Origin: an uncultured Pseudocitrobacter sp.
GTDB taxonomy: Bacteria > Pseudomonadota > Gammaproteobacteria > Enterobacterales > Enterobacteriaceae
NCBI GenBank assembly: GCA_913778145.1
Contig: CAJYVI010000019.1
Location: forward strand, 1 to 64,000
Reading direction: 5' to 3'
DNA: 64,000 nucleotides
Under the pieces are notes generated by a model, which saw only the letters and a program-made list of their open reading frames with translations, did no database searches and had not been told where the DNA came from. Shown in pieces: positions 17,787 to 25,071 of the stretch (the first letter of the stretch is position 1; every line of letters begins with the position of its first letter). The position numbers and the translations under genes were made by a program.

Positions 17787-18274
17787 TGATGTGAGCAGTG
17801 TGAAGGGCGCCATATGGCACATGTGGCGTAGCGGTCCGGCGGGGTTCCTTGGTTCCTTCTCCCCGAACGGGTAGCCGGAATGTGCAAGCCATCGTTGTAT
17901 TGCACGAATCGGCGACTCACCATCGTGGCGATACGGTGTGACACCTCGGAAGAGACGAGGATGCCGGAGTAGCGCAGATAGACGTTGGCATTAAAAGTAA
18001 AGGCGCTGGATAAGCTGGGCATCATCCCAGCACACAACGATGAGAGCTTTTCAGGCACCACCTTTTGCATTCCACCTGAATGAGTGCAACTGGCAGGAAA
18101 GCTCTCAGCGTTGTGGTAATTGCGGCTATGCGCACGCGACGAAGCCAAATCATTCAACTTTAAAAATGAATGTTTTCTTGATGGCGTAACGTCGCCGGAA
18201 CTGGCTGAACCGGCAGGTGGAGGCACCACCGCCACAATCTCATCACGCCTTAGGACCGTGATACTCAGTACCAT
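17771..18274 (-). CDS. Possible Ash-family-like protein, coding status uncertain
   Basis: A 167-codon open frame fills most of the 17.7-18.45 kb gap. It has motifs that recall P4 Ash (antirepressor) family proteins: TPSR, LASSRAHS, CAGM and HRIATMV. Against coding: no ribosome site precedes ATG 18274, the composition is rich in Ser/Arg, the stop falls in the operator, and the strand contains large inverted repeats (18033-18115). The conservation I recall for this family could reflect a structured RNA rather than a protein. I keep both readings open. Confidence 0.4.
   Translation of the reverse strand: MVLSITVLRRDEIVAVVPPPAGSASSGDVTPSRKHSFLKLNDLASSRAHSRNYHNAESFPASCTHSGGMQKVVPEKLSSLCAGMMPSLSSAFTFNANVYLRYSGILVSSEVSHRIATMVSRRFVQYNDGLHIPATRSGRRNQGTPPDRYATCAIWRPSHCSHQLPKR
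18033..18115. ncRNA. Long inverted repeat, candidate structured or antisense RNA
   Basis: The 20-base arms CACAACGATGAGAGCTTTTC (18033-18052) and GGAAAGCTCTCAGCGTTGTG (18096-18115) pair with one mismatch and one wobble around a 43-base loop, which itself holds smaller repeats (CACC/GGTG, GCA/TGC). Such a stem is well beyond chance and would fold in a transcript of either strand. With the operator-linked TTGACA at 17749 and a terminator at 18290-18334, a plus-strand RNA of about 550 nt is plausible. C4/CI-type immunity RNAs of P1/P4 are a precedent for RNA regulators near Ash/Icd frames; homology is not shown. Confidence 0.45.
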
Positions 18275-18289
18275 TGCTGTGTAGTTATT

Positions 18290-18334
18290 GGCGGTGGCGA
18301 TAGTTCTCCCACTTATCGACCACCGCCCTTTTTA
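18290..18334 (+). terminator. Terminator hairpin closing the 17.8-18.3 kb transcript
   Basis: GGCGGTGGCGATA (18290-18302) pairs with TATCGACCACCGCC (18314-18327) with one bulge, followed by CTTTTTAC. This is the form of a rho-independent terminator on the plus strand. No plus-strand gene lies upstream, which supports a noncoding transcript. Confidence 0.6.
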
Positions 18335-18412
18335 CAGCAGAGCGCCATTTCGATGACGTTGTTCTGTAAAACCCGTGACAGCCAAGGAAGGCACCCTCAT
18401 TGATTCCAGTTC

Positions 18413-18436
18413 GCCCACTTCGGTGGGCATTTTTTT
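18413..18436 (+). terminator. Terminator just before the membrane moron gene
   Basis: GCCCAC TTCG GTGGGC followed by ATTTTTTT is a classic plus-strand terminator. It ends one base before the AAGG ribosome site of the gene at 18449. Either it stops read-through from the left, leaving the gene to a promoter I cannot place, or it acts as an attenuator. Confidence 0.75.
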
Positions 18437-18448
18437 AAGGTGATAATC

Positions 18449-18865
18449 ATGAGTCGATATTACGACGATAAAGCTCGCGAAGTTAAATATGGAACAATCA
18501 TTCTTCATGTCGTTTTTTTCTTTACTGCGCTAATCTCTCTGTGTATGGCTGGCTGCCCGTATTACAACGTTTGGAGTAGTAATCTTGCCGGTAAAGCATC
18601 TTTAGCCAGAGCAACACAGGATCGTCAAATTGCAGTGCAGGAGGCGCTAGCCAAGAAGGAGTCAGCTAAAATGCTTGCTGATGCAGAAATTGAACGCGCC
18701 AAGGGTGTAGCGAAGGCAAACCAGATTATTGGTGATAGTCTTCGCAACAACGAGGAATACCTGCGTTACCTGTGGATTGATGGATTACAGCAGAATAAGA
18801 GCCAAGTAATTTATGTACCAACAGAAGCAAACCTGCCAATTCTCGAAGCTGGTAAGCGCGAATAA
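18449..18865 (+). CDS. Membrane-anchored protein with SPFH/HflK-like tail (moron)
   Basis: A 138-residue protein. Residues about 16-36 form one hydrophobic membrane segment (YGTIILHVVFFFTALISLC). Residues 60-110 are an Ala/Lys/Glu helix, ending in RNNEEYLRYLWIDGLQQNKSQ. The pattern AKGVAKANQIIGDSL followed by YLRYLWI resembles the C-terminal end of SPFH/prohibitin proteins such as HflK/HflC, without the SPFH domain itself. ATG 18449 is chosen over GTG 18440, which lies in the AAGG ribosome site. It is the only plus-strand gene in the structural block, with a terminator on each side, as expected for a moron expressed in the lysogen. Its function is unknown. Confidence 0.75.
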   Translation: MSRYYDDKAREVKYGTIILHVVFFFTALISLCMAGCPYYNVWSSNLAGKASLARATQDRQIAVQEALAKKESAKMLADAEIERAKGVAKANQIIGDSLRNNEEYLRYLWIDGLQQNKSQVIYVPTEANLPILEAGKRE

Positions 18866-18869
18866 CGTC

Positions 18870-18881
18870 GTGACATGTCAC
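18870..18881. repeat. Palindrome GTGACATGTCAC, copy 2 of 3
   Basis: Begins four bases after the stop codon of the membrane moron and precedes its terminator. Shares the extended context GTCGTGACATGTCACA with copy 3. Confidence 0.7.
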
Positions 18882-18885
18882 AATA

Positions 18886-18912
18886 AGCCCGCCGATGCGC
18901 GGGCTTTGTTTT
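18886..18912. terminator. Terminator between moron and terL
   Basis: AGCCCGC, loop CGATGC, GCGGGCT followed by TTGTTTT ends the plus-strand moron transcript. The reverse strand also gives a hairpin, downstream of the terL stop (18956), so it may serve both. Confidence 0.75.
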
Positions 18913-18955
18913 ATCCTCGCCAGCGGATATCGACACCATTATCCCAGCCAGCGGA

Positions 18956-20431
18956 TTAAGCATACGGATCGTAATCGGTCAGCGCCTTACCTTGTTGGCT
19001 CGTCTGTCCAGGTATCCTAATGCGCTTTGCAACCGGGAATGCAAACGTCAACAGAAGGCCATCGCCTTTGCCAGGCGAGCGCCCTAAACGCTCTTTGATA
19101 TCTTCCTTCGGCTCAATGACGATTTTCCCATCCACACGAACCTTGTACTCGGCAGCAGAAAGGTCATCCGCAGTTTCCTGGTCATCCAGCGCGCCGCCGA
19201 GTTTCAGCCACGTCTTGCAGCTGTTGAACATCTCTCCGCGCTTGTTGAGCATCTGGGGATCGGTTGAACCGCCGCCGAACGGGATTAGCTGCCACGTCCT
19301 GCCCCAGCCGTCGCCGATGGACTTCAAACCGGTTCCGTAACCAAAATCTATGAATACCGCGTCAGCCTGGTACTGATCTTCAAAGTCTGCGATGCGCTTC
19401 GCCATAATCAGATCGTCGGTTGTCTTATTGCCGGTCCAGAGCACTTTGCTGTGCAACCCCTGACGGAGGTAAATCACCGCGTCATCCACGCCGGAGTATG
19501 CCGGGTCGACACCGATGATCACCGGCGCATGCGCCACCTGTGCGGATGTCACCACCCGTTTCATGGCGGCATCAGTCAGGCCGGTAGGGATAAACTGAAG
19601 TTCAGATGCGTCAGGGAAGATCCCGCGCACACGGACCTTCACGAAGTCGCTATCCTCGCCGTAGTCGTCCACCCATTTCTGCAACTGCTGTTTGTTGGTG
19701 CCTTCCACGGTACGGCTGTCAATCTGCGCGCACTTCCAACGGTGTTTGTATTTGCGGAAACATTCGCGAAAACGCCCGGTGTTTCGTGTCGGGTTCCCGA
19801 ACGCCACCCAGATGATTTCTGTATCTTCGTCCGTCAGCGCACCCTCGGCTACCTCCCACACCAGATCGGCAATGTTTGAAGCTTCGTCGAATACTACGAT
19901 GATGCGCTTCCGCTCGTTGTGCAGCCCGGCGAATGCCTCTGTGTTGTGTTCAGACCACGGAATAGCGTCAGCGCGCCAGCGTTTATCGTGGCCCGGATCG
20001 TTGCTGTACATCGCCGTGGCGGTACAAGTGAACCACTCTTTTGTGATAGCCAGGTTCGACCATTTGATGATTTCCGGCCAGGTCTTGGTGCGCAGCTGGT
20101 TGTCGGTGTTGGCGGTAACCACCACCTTGCAGTCTTCACAAGTGGACATACCCCAGTTGATGAGCATCGAGATGAAAGCGGATTTACCGATACCGTGGCC
20201 GGATGCGCGGGCCAGCATCAGAGGCTGGTGACGGGTTGCAGGATTCTGGAGATGATCGCGTATCTCGCGGAACGCGTCAGCCTGCCATTTACGCGGACCG
20301 GTGGCGTGTGCCAGTTCGGTTCCATCCTCGCCCCACGGAAACGCATACAGCGCGTAGCCCAGCGGGTCATACGTGAACGAGGCAATATCCTCGACGAGCT
20401 GCTCTTCCGGCGACATGGCTGCGGCTGTCAT
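18956..20431 (-). CDS. terL: Terminase large subunit
   Basis: A 491-residue packaging ATPase/nuclease. The Walker-A-type loop is in ARASGHGIGKSAFI (about residues 74-87), Walker B in RIIVVFDEAS (about 180), and a coupling motif AFGNPTRNTGRF follows. The C-terminal nuclease has VIIGVDPAYSG and AVFIDFGYGTGL, each supplying an acidic metal ligand. Its ATG overlaps the small-subunit stop by four bases. It cuts and pumps DNA into the procapsid with TerS and the portal. Confidence 0.92.
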   Translation of the reverse strand: MTAAAMSPEEQLVEDIASFTYDPLGYALYAFPWGEDGTELAHATGPRKWQADAFREIRDHLQNPATRHQPLMLARASGHGIGKSAFISMLINWGMSTCEDCKVVVTANTDNQLRTKTWPEIIKWSNLAITKEWFTCTATAMYSNDPGHDKRWRADAIPWSEHNTEAFAGLHNERKRIIVVFDEASNIADLVWEVAEGALTDEDTEIIWVAFGNPTRNTGRFRECFRKYKHRWKCAQIDSRTVEGTNKQQLQKWVDDYGEDSDFVKVRVRGIFPDASELQFIPTGLTDAAMKRVVTSAQVAHAPVIIGVDPAYSGVDDAVIYLRQGLHSKVLWTGNKTTDDLIMAKRIADFEDQYQADAVFIDFGYGTGLKSIGDGWGRTWQLIPFGGGSTDPQMLNKRGEMFNSCKTWLKLGGALDDQETADDLSAAEYKVRVDGKIVIEPKEDIKERLGRSPGKGDGLLLTFAFPVAKRIRIPGQTSQQGKALTDYDPYA

Positions 20432-21021
20432 TCTTCACCACCAGCCTGCTCTTTGACGCGGCGCCGTGCGGCGGCCATGCGGTCGGCAATGGTGACTGTG
20501 CCGGAAACTTCCAGGCGCTCTTTGAACGCGTTAACGTCGACGTGCTTACCAATCAGCTCGAGGTTCTTCACCTTGTCCGGCCATTTGATTTTTTTGAGGA
20601 TGGTCTCTATCGCATCCTCGTTCATGTTCATGATGGTCGATGAAAGGTCAAATCCGCTTAGCGTGGTACGCCAGATTTTCGGCCACTCGCGGATAGGCTT
20701 CAGGCTGCCGTCATCGTTCAGGATGTCGATAACATCCATCTGGTCAATCTCCACCAGGCGCATGAGAACGTAATCAGCACTGACGCGGTTTCGCTTGTTG
20801 CGTTCCTCCATCAGTTCCGCAATCCGTTTTTGGATTCTTTCATCGCGCATCATCACACTGGCTTTGACGGCTGCCGTATTAGGCGAAAATCCCGCGTCAA
20901 TCGCAGCCTGTGACTGATTTTCGGGTGACTTAATGTAGGACTGGCAGTAAGCCTCTTGCATCGCTGTAAGAGGCTTATACTGCGTTGACTTGCGTTTATG
21001 TGGTTTTGGTTCTGCTGGCAT
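20428..21021 (-). CDS. terS: Terminase small subunit
   Basis: A 197-residue protein of the Terminase_2 type: YKPLTAMQEAYCQSYIKSPENQSQAAIDAGFSPNTAAVKAS is the N-terminal helix-turn-helix, followed by RIQKRIAELMEERNKR and a C-terminal oligomerisation part. It binds the pac/cos region and hands DNA to TerL. Only a weak ribosome site (TTTGGTGG) is present, and two operators start two bases upstream of the start codon, so repressor binding would block transcription right at this gene. Confidence 0.88.
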   Translation of the reverse strand: MPAEPKPHKRKSTQYKPLTAMQEAYCQSYIKSPENQSQAAIDAGFSPNTAAVKASVMMRDERIQKRIAELMEERNKRNRVSADYVLMRLVEIDQMDVIDILNDDGSLKPIREWPKIWRTTLSGFDLSSTIMNMNEDAIETILKKIKWPDKVKNLELIGKHVDVNAFKERLEVSGTVTIADRMAAARRRVKEQAGGEE

Positions 21022-21023
21022 TG

Positions 21024-21058
21024 GTTACCACCAAAGTAATAATTACCATTTTGGTAAT
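21024..21058 (-). promoter_or_regulatory. Two operators abutting terS
   Basis: GTTACCACCAAAGTAAT (21024-21040, 10/12 matches) and ATTACCATTTTGGTAAT (21042-21058, perfect) lie one base apart in the gap upstream of terS. They would shut packaging gene expression in the lysogen while the LexA-controlled gene upstream (21080-21409) is insulated from repression. Confidence 0.75.
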
Positions 21059-21079
21059 ACTAACATGGTGGCAAGGATG

Positions 21080-21409
21080 TTACATAACTGGAATGTCATC
21101 CTGATCTGCACCGGATGCGCGATTGATAATAAACGTCACAACGCCAGCAACGGTAACATCATCCAGAGCATCACCCTCAATTGCCTCGCCGTCATCCGTT
21201 ATCAGTGATCCTCCCGTGACTCTTGCGAAATGGCTTTTACCACAAATATCAATTAATACGAGGTCGCGCGGCTTTGGTCGCATAGACTTGTTGATTACCG
21301 CGCACCCTGATGTTGTTTCGATTACCAGGCTGTTGGCGCTTATCTGGCAAATGGTATCGATGTTTAACGTGCGGGCTGTGTAGTCAGCCGCCGGAGATGG
21401 AAAACCCAT
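21080..21409 (-). CDS. UmuD'-like (HumD-type) S24-fold protein, SOS-controlled
   Basis: A 109-residue protein beginning MGFPSPAADY. In UmuD, self-cleavage after Cys24 creates UmuD' beginning GFPSPAADY, so this gene encodes the processed form directly, as phage P1 humD is known to do. The later core (PRDLVLIDICGKSHFARVTG, DVTVAGVVTFII) fits the S24 fold. By alignment to UmuD, the catalytic Ser (SGDSM) is replaced by Ala37 (SGCAV) and the Lys position reads FAR, so it should be inactive as a protease, which a pre-processed form does not need. Start 21409 is chosen because upstream ATGs fall in or beside the LexA box. It may work with host UmuC or block the host pathway. Confidence 0.75.
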   Translation of the reverse strand: MGFPSPAADYTARTLNIDTICQISANSLVIETTSGCAVINKSMRPKPRDLVLIDICGKSHFARVTGGSLITDDGEAIEGDALDDVTVAGVVTFIINRASGADQDDIPVM

Positions 21410-21429
21410 GATGGAACCCCGCATAAAAA

Positions 21430-21449
21430 TACTGTACATTTAAACAGTA
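21430..21449 (-). promoter_or_regulatory. LexA box upstream of the umuD'-like gene
   Basis: TACTGTACATTTAAACAGTA matches the LexA consensus (TACTGTATATATATACAGTA, from memory) at 17 of 20 positions and keeps CTG-N10-CAG exactly. It ends about 20 bases before the start codon, so host LexA should repress the gene and DNA damage should induce it independently of the prophage repressor. Confidence 0.88.
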
Positions 21450-21478
21450 TAATCATGCGGTGATTTAGTCAATATGTC

Positions 21479-21490
21479 GTGACATGTCAC
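21479..21490. repeat. Palindrome GTGACATGTCAC, copy 3 of 3
   Basis: Overlaps the stop codon of the 112-residue gene at 21487 and lies 30 bp upstream of the LexA box, marking the upstream edge of the umuD'-like cassette. Confidence 0.7.
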
Positions 21491-21825
21491 ACAGCTAATT
21501 TTGTTTCGTGCCAGCCACGCGATAACCAACAAGCAGAATCACCGTCGCACGGGCACGAATCAACCGGCAGTGAATCGCCGCATTTCCCGCAGCGGTTGGC
21601 GCTGATGGACTTGATGCGTCCGCGGGCCCGCGCGTCATCCTGGCGGATCAGCAACGCGATGTACTCAGCCATTTCATACGGCGCACGACCAGGTCGCCGG
21701 GCGGCGCAGTTCCGCTCCAGCATTTCCAGTTCCTGCGCGTCGAGGGACAATTCAACCTTGCGATTACCGTCGGCAGACTGGCGTGCACGCTGCGCGGCTT
21801 TGCGTTCTGCTGCTGTCTTAGCCAT
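21487..21825 (-). CDS. Small protein with basic N-terminus and Cys-rich C-terminus
   Basis: A 112-residue protein. Residues 1-20 are highly basic (KTAAERKAAQRAR), followed by a beta-helix-helix-like section (VELSLDAQELEMLERN) resembling a ribbon-helix-helix, and a C-terminal CGKC-PVDSCPC cluster likely to bind zinc. I start at ATG 21825, which overlaps the upstream gene's end. The arrangement suggests a DNA-binding protein; no family name is recognised. Last gene of the leftward early operon. Confidence 0.65.
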   Translation of the reverse strand: MAKTAAERKAAQRARQSADGNRKVELSLDAQELEMLERNCAARRPGRAPYEMAEYIALLIRQDDARARGRIKSISANRCGKCGDSLPVDSCPCDGDSACWLSRGWHETKLAV

Positions 21826-22045
21826 TAGTCTTACCACCATTTTCACAATTACATGACCATGCGCGTTCACGTTCGAGTCGCATCGCCTCGCCATGCTTCA
21901 GAGCGTAGAGACGGTTTTCCATATCAGAGTTTGCCGCCATGCATATCACTGACCACTGTCCAGGGGTGAATGTAAATAATTTCTCGCCATCTTTGAGTAC
22001 ATGGCAGTTGGCTGCGTCATCGCGAAATACACAAATATCAGCCAT
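21818..22045 (-). CDS. Hypothetical phage protein (75 aa)
   Basis: A 75-residue protein starting [11 protein letters not shown] behind a strong GGAGGGGAAGTG ribosome site. The ATG shares a base with the upstream stop (TGATG) and its end overlaps the next gene by eight bases. Two Cys near the C-terminus (CNCENGG). No recognised domain. Confidence 0.65.
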   Translation of the reverse strand: MADICVFRDDAANCHVLKDGEKLFTFTPGQWSVICMAANSDMENRLYALKHGEAMRLERERAWSCNCENGGKTNG

Positions 22046-22788
22046 CACTTCCCCTCCCGCTGCGGTTCTGCTGGAAGTGGCATCCAGTGGGTGACAATGG
22101 CCTTCTCGCAACCACCAGGAGAAGAACTGTTATTCTCCGCTACAAAACCACCCATCGTTAGCCATCCCTCAAACCCAAACTCTTTACCTGATACCTCAGG
22201 TATGCTGCCAAAACACCATACAGGCGTGTGCATTTCCGGCATCCGTTCACTAACCGCAATCCAAGCATCCGGAATTGCCGGAGAGTTGCCATTTTCGAGT
22301 TCAGCCAGAACCTTTACAGCGTCGATTTCAATTCCTGAATTTCGTAGTGCTGCTACACCTTCTCTCAACCTGTAAGACTGGCTTACACGTTCAACCATAT
22401 CGCGCTCATTCTCGGAATGGTTGAGAATGGCGGCGCGGCAGGCGTTCCACATATCAGCACCAATGCACGCAGCGTACTCATCAGGGTTTGATGTTGGCAG
22501 GACGCGCTTTATAGCTTCAACGTTTGGCTCCATCTCATCAGGCACTACCGGCGCTGGCGGGGCGGCGTATAGATGAGTACCGATAGCAATTCCGATATGC
22601 TCGCCATATAGAACCGGTTCGCGCGCTCCATTGATGACCGCTACAAGCTCGGCGTCCATTGCCGCCAGCGCGATACGGAAAACCTGAGCCGTCATGCTGT
22701 TTTTTGAGCGCTCATCTTGAGCCGGGTCAGTGAGGAAGCCTGTGATGAATGCTCGCAGATCATGCTCTTTTGTGATTGGGGTTGTCAT
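22045..22788 (-). CDS. DUF551-containing phage protein
   Basis: A 247-residue protein whose C-terminal 70 residues match the DUF551 pattern: [10 protein letters not shown], then PVWCFGS, a GW...MGGF section and [10 protein letters not shown] at the end. DUF551 proteins are common in lambdoid early left operons; function unknown. The N-terminal part (about 1-150) is helical. Overlaps neighbours at both ends. Confidence 0.75.
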   Translation of the reverse strand: MTTPITKEHDLRAFITGFLTDPAQDERSKNSMTAQVFRIALAAMDAELVAVINGAREPVLYGEHIGIAIGTHLYAAPPAPVVPDEMEPNVEAIKRVLPTSNPDEYAACIGADMWNACRAAILNHSENERDMVERVSQSYRLREGVAALRNSGIEIDAVKVLAELENGNSPAIPDAWIAVSERMPEMHTPVWCFGSIPEVSGKEFGFEGWLTMGGFVAENNSSSPGGCEKAIVTHWMPLPAEPQREGK

Positions 22789-22982
22789 TGTCCCTCCTGG
22801 TAATTGATATCGACGTTAATGACCATTTTCCCTGCGGCAATCTCAAACCCAGTGACATCAGCATTAAGCATGTACTCGGCAGTAACCAGCGAAAGCAGTT
22901 TTAACTTTGCATCGGTATCGCATCCGCATAGTTCTTCGAGAAGCTCAATCAGTGGCTCCATGTGCTTACCCATTTTCATCAT
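22785..22982 (-). CDS. Hypothetical phage protein (65 aa)
   Basis: A 65-residue protein, acidic, with [23 protein letters not shown] as a helical core. Coupled by ATGA overlaps to both neighbours, which supports its being real. No domain is recognised. Confidence 0.6.
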   Translation of the reverse strand: MMKMGKHMEPLIELLEELCGCDTDAKLKLLSLVTAEYMLNADVTGFEIAAGKMVINVDINYQEGQ

Positions 22983-23314
22983 TCACCCTCCACGGCTACG
23001 CCAGCGGCGTTCTCAAGCAATTTGTCAGCAGCCTGAATTTCAGGATGCTCGTCATAATCAGGAAGATAACGACGCGCAACAAATGCAAGACTATTTAATG
23101 CCGAATGATATTCAGCAATCTGCTTATCTCTTGCTTCCAGCGCCTCTACCAGCGCTATGATGTTATCCGGCCCATCTGACAGGTTGTTAAACTCTTCACA
23201 TTCACTGAGGCAAACAGACATGGACATACGATTGGCCACATAATCCTCGGTTGCTGCTTTAGCGCGAATTGCCGCCGCTTTCATACGCTGCGCCAGTTCT
23301 GTTGTCATGCTCAT
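22979..23314 (-). CDS. Ead/Ea22-like phage protein (111 aa)
   Basis: A 111-residue protein with the [19 protein letters not shown] opening and [19 protein letters not shown] coiled-coil stretch typical of Ea22/ead-like proteins of lambdoid early regions. Function unknown. Coupled by four-base overlaps on both sides. Confidence 0.6.
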   Translation of the reverse strand: MSMTTELAQRMKAAAIRAKAATEDYVANRMSMSVCLSECEEFNNLSDGPDNIIALVEALEARDKQIAEYHSALNSLAFVARRYLPDYDEHPEIQAADKLLENAAGVAVEGE

Positions 23315-23922
23315 GCTGCACGCTCCGCCATGATTTCTGCCTTCTGCTCATCGTCGAGAATGTCATCGGACACAATCGCCACACGGCCGCTACCGCTCCA
23401 GGATACAGCCGAGCTTTCTTTGATGGCCTTATTCAGCGCTTCGGCAGCATCGAGAACAGCCTGCGGAAGAGAGTGGTAATCTCCACCGTCAGGGATTACC
23501 TCTTCGCAATGTTGCTCGATATCGAATTCTGGCGGGTAGTTCGGCTCGCAGATAAGCAACTGCAATTCGCTGGGTAGCAGGGAGTGTTCAAGACAGTAGT
23601 CAGCAAGTGATTCCACGTCGAAAAAGTATTGGTCATCATCAAAGATAACCAGCGGTTCGCCAGTCCATACAGCACGCTCAAATGTGGCGAACTTAGACTG
23701 GCGGCTTTCGCGATGACACTCTTCGCAGTAACCATTCGTAGCGTGAATCGGATGTTCTTCAGGCTTGTTTTTGCACTTGCGATGCGTAGCGCCACACCAA
23801 CGCGCCTGATGCTCATCGTTACCCCAGAAACGGCCTTGACGATCAACCCAGCCTGTTACCGTTTTGATGCTGGCGGCTTCGTCACTATCCATCATCACAA
23901 TTTTCTCGATTTTCTTGCTCAT
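23311..23922 (-). CDS. Hypothetical phage protein with Cys/His cluster (203 aa)
   Basis: A 203-residue protein starting MSKKIEKIVMMDSDEAAS. Residues about 40-75 hold ARWCGATHRKCKN and HATNGYCEECHRES, a probable zinc site of the HNH/zinc-ribbon type, followed by an acidic C-terminal half. This phage early protein is not assigned to a named function. Start 23922 is chosen from the overlap with the upstream stop (23919). Confidence 0.65.
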   Translation of the reverse strand: MSKKIEKIVMMDSDEAASIKTVTGWVDRQGRFWGNDEHQARWCGATHRKCKNKPEEHPIHATNGYCEECHRESRQSKFATFERAVWTGEPLVIFDDDQYFFDVESLADYCLEHSLLPSELQLLICEPNYPPEFDIEQHCEEVIPDGGDYHSLPQAVLDAAEALNKAIKESSAVSWSGSGRVAIVSDDILDDEQKAEIMAERAA

Positions 23923-24539
23923 TCTGCTTTCCCCTCGCTCAACTCCGCTTCCCAATCCTTCAGCGCTTGTTCTGCGTACCCACCGGATAATCCATCCTCG
24001 GCAGGAGTGTTAGACAAATCCTCTTTCGCTGACAGAATCATTCGAACAACGTCAAAGACTTCAGGCAGTGGCTTGTCGATGAATCCTTGGTTATATGCAG
24101 CAGCCAGACGACTGGCAGCAAAATTAATCCCTTCGATTCTTGCTCGCGCCTCAGATGCACGCAGGATGCTGTCTGTTGCCGGGGTTTCACTCATTGCGTA
24201 GCAAACATCATCAGTGGCGCTGGATATCTCTAAGTTGCATGCTGGGCAGACTATAAACCCGCAACGATGCTGGTCGATTGCCTGTTGCATAACCAAATTC
24301 TCAGCCACCAGTTGCTTCAAATGGTCCTGCAAATCCACGCCATCCGGGCAGCCAGAGATTTCACGCGCTTTCTCAAGCGTTGAGTGTGCTGCTGTACGCT
24401 CACCGCATGCAGTACGGGCCGCAGCGAGTGCACAATCCAGTTGAGTGCATAACTTGGTAACAATATCCGCATCAGATGGTGACATGGCTTTTGCCGACCC
24501 TCTCGCAAGCCTAATCAGCAATTCGTTGTTAGTGCTCAT
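23919..24539 (-). CDS. Ea22-like phage protein (206 aa)
   Basis: A 206-residue protein. Residues about 88-125 contain HRCGFIVCPACNLEI (zinc-ribbon-like). The N-terminal part is helical (LLIRLARGSAKAM, CTQLDCALAAARTACGE) and the end is acidic (LKDWEAELSEGKAE). Fits the variable Ea22/ead group. The start at 24539 follows GGGGGTAAGT. A weak inverted repeat AGTTAT/ATAACT (24563-24585) separates it from the next gene. Confidence 0.6.
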   Translation of the reverse strand: MSTNNELLIRLARGSAKAMSPSDADIVTKLCTQLDCALAAARTACGERTAAHSTLEKAREISGCPDGVDLQDHLKQLVAENLVMQQAIDQHRCGFIVCPACNLEISSATDDVCYAMSETPATDSILRASEARARIEGINFAASRLAAAYNQGFIDKPLPEVFDVVRMILSAKEDLSNTPAEDGLSGGYAEQALKDWEAELSEGKAE

Positions 24540-24600
24540 ACTTACCCCCACTTACCCGCTTAAGTTATTGATTAGTTTGATAACTAAAAGGATCGTCGTT

Positions 24601-24948
24601 TCAGAACTCTTCGACCTTCCAGCCTCCACCCGCTTTCTTCGTCTTCGGTGTCACCGCGATGATGCGGAACGGATACTGGTCTGCGGCAACCTTGGTTTTC
24701 ACCCTGGCGTCGTCTGTCCAGAAACCGCCTTTCACCTCGTGCAACTCCATCTCACCGCTGGGGAGCATCACTGCGAAGTCCGGCGTGTAGAACGTGTTAT
24801 CAGCCAGACGTAACTTGATGCCTTCAAACCGGTACCAGGCCACCTCTCCGGCGCGCTTGCGCATCTCAAGGAGTTGGCAGTACGCCGATTCGGTCTTGTT
24901 CATCTGCCCGGTTTTGAGTCTGCCAAGTGCCTGTATCTGCTTTCTCAT
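24601..24948 (-). CDS. DUF1064 nuclease-like protein
   Basis: A 115-residue protein of the DUF1064 type: NKTESAYCQLLE, YTPDFAVMLPSGEMELHEVKGGFW and FRIIAV. The D...E-x-K spacing (PDF, then HEVKGG) is the signature of the PD-(D/E)XK nuclease fold, suggesting a DNA structure-specific or resolvase-type nuclease in phage replication. Its start codon directly follows an operator (24951-24967), so it is the first gene of a repressor-controlled transcript. Confidence 0.75.
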   Translation of the reverse strand: MRKQIQALGRLKTGQMNKTESAYCQLLEMRKRAGEVAWYRFEGIKLRLADNTFYTPDFAVMLPSGEMELHEVKGGFWTDDARVKTKVAADQYPFRIIAVTPKTKKAGGGWKVEEF

Positions 24949-24950
24949 GG

Positions 24951-25029
24951 CTTACCCTTTAGGTAATTTAAATCCACTTGCGGATTAATATCAATAGATA
25001 TGCGCATTATTTTTTACCTTGCAGGTAAT
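24951..25029 (-). promoter_or_regulatory. Leftward control module: operator, CATATCTATTGA element, operator
   Basis: Read on the minus strand: operator 25029-25013 (TTTACC-N5-GGTAAT on the plus strand, 11/12), 10 bases, CATATCTATTGA (25002-24991), 23 bases, operator 24967-24951 (11/12), then ATG at 24948. The element contains TTGATA, a possible -35. The spacing is exactly that of the module at 27931-28009. Confidence 0.7.
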
Positions 25030-25071
25030 AATCACACCGTAAAAAAATGCGCCACCGCGCCCTGCTGCCAG

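Noticed and set aside
24541..24600. CTTACCCGCTTAAGTTAT as an operator upstream of the 206-residue gene
   Set aside because: Only 7-8 of 12 positions fit and the spacing is off by one; too weak to include.
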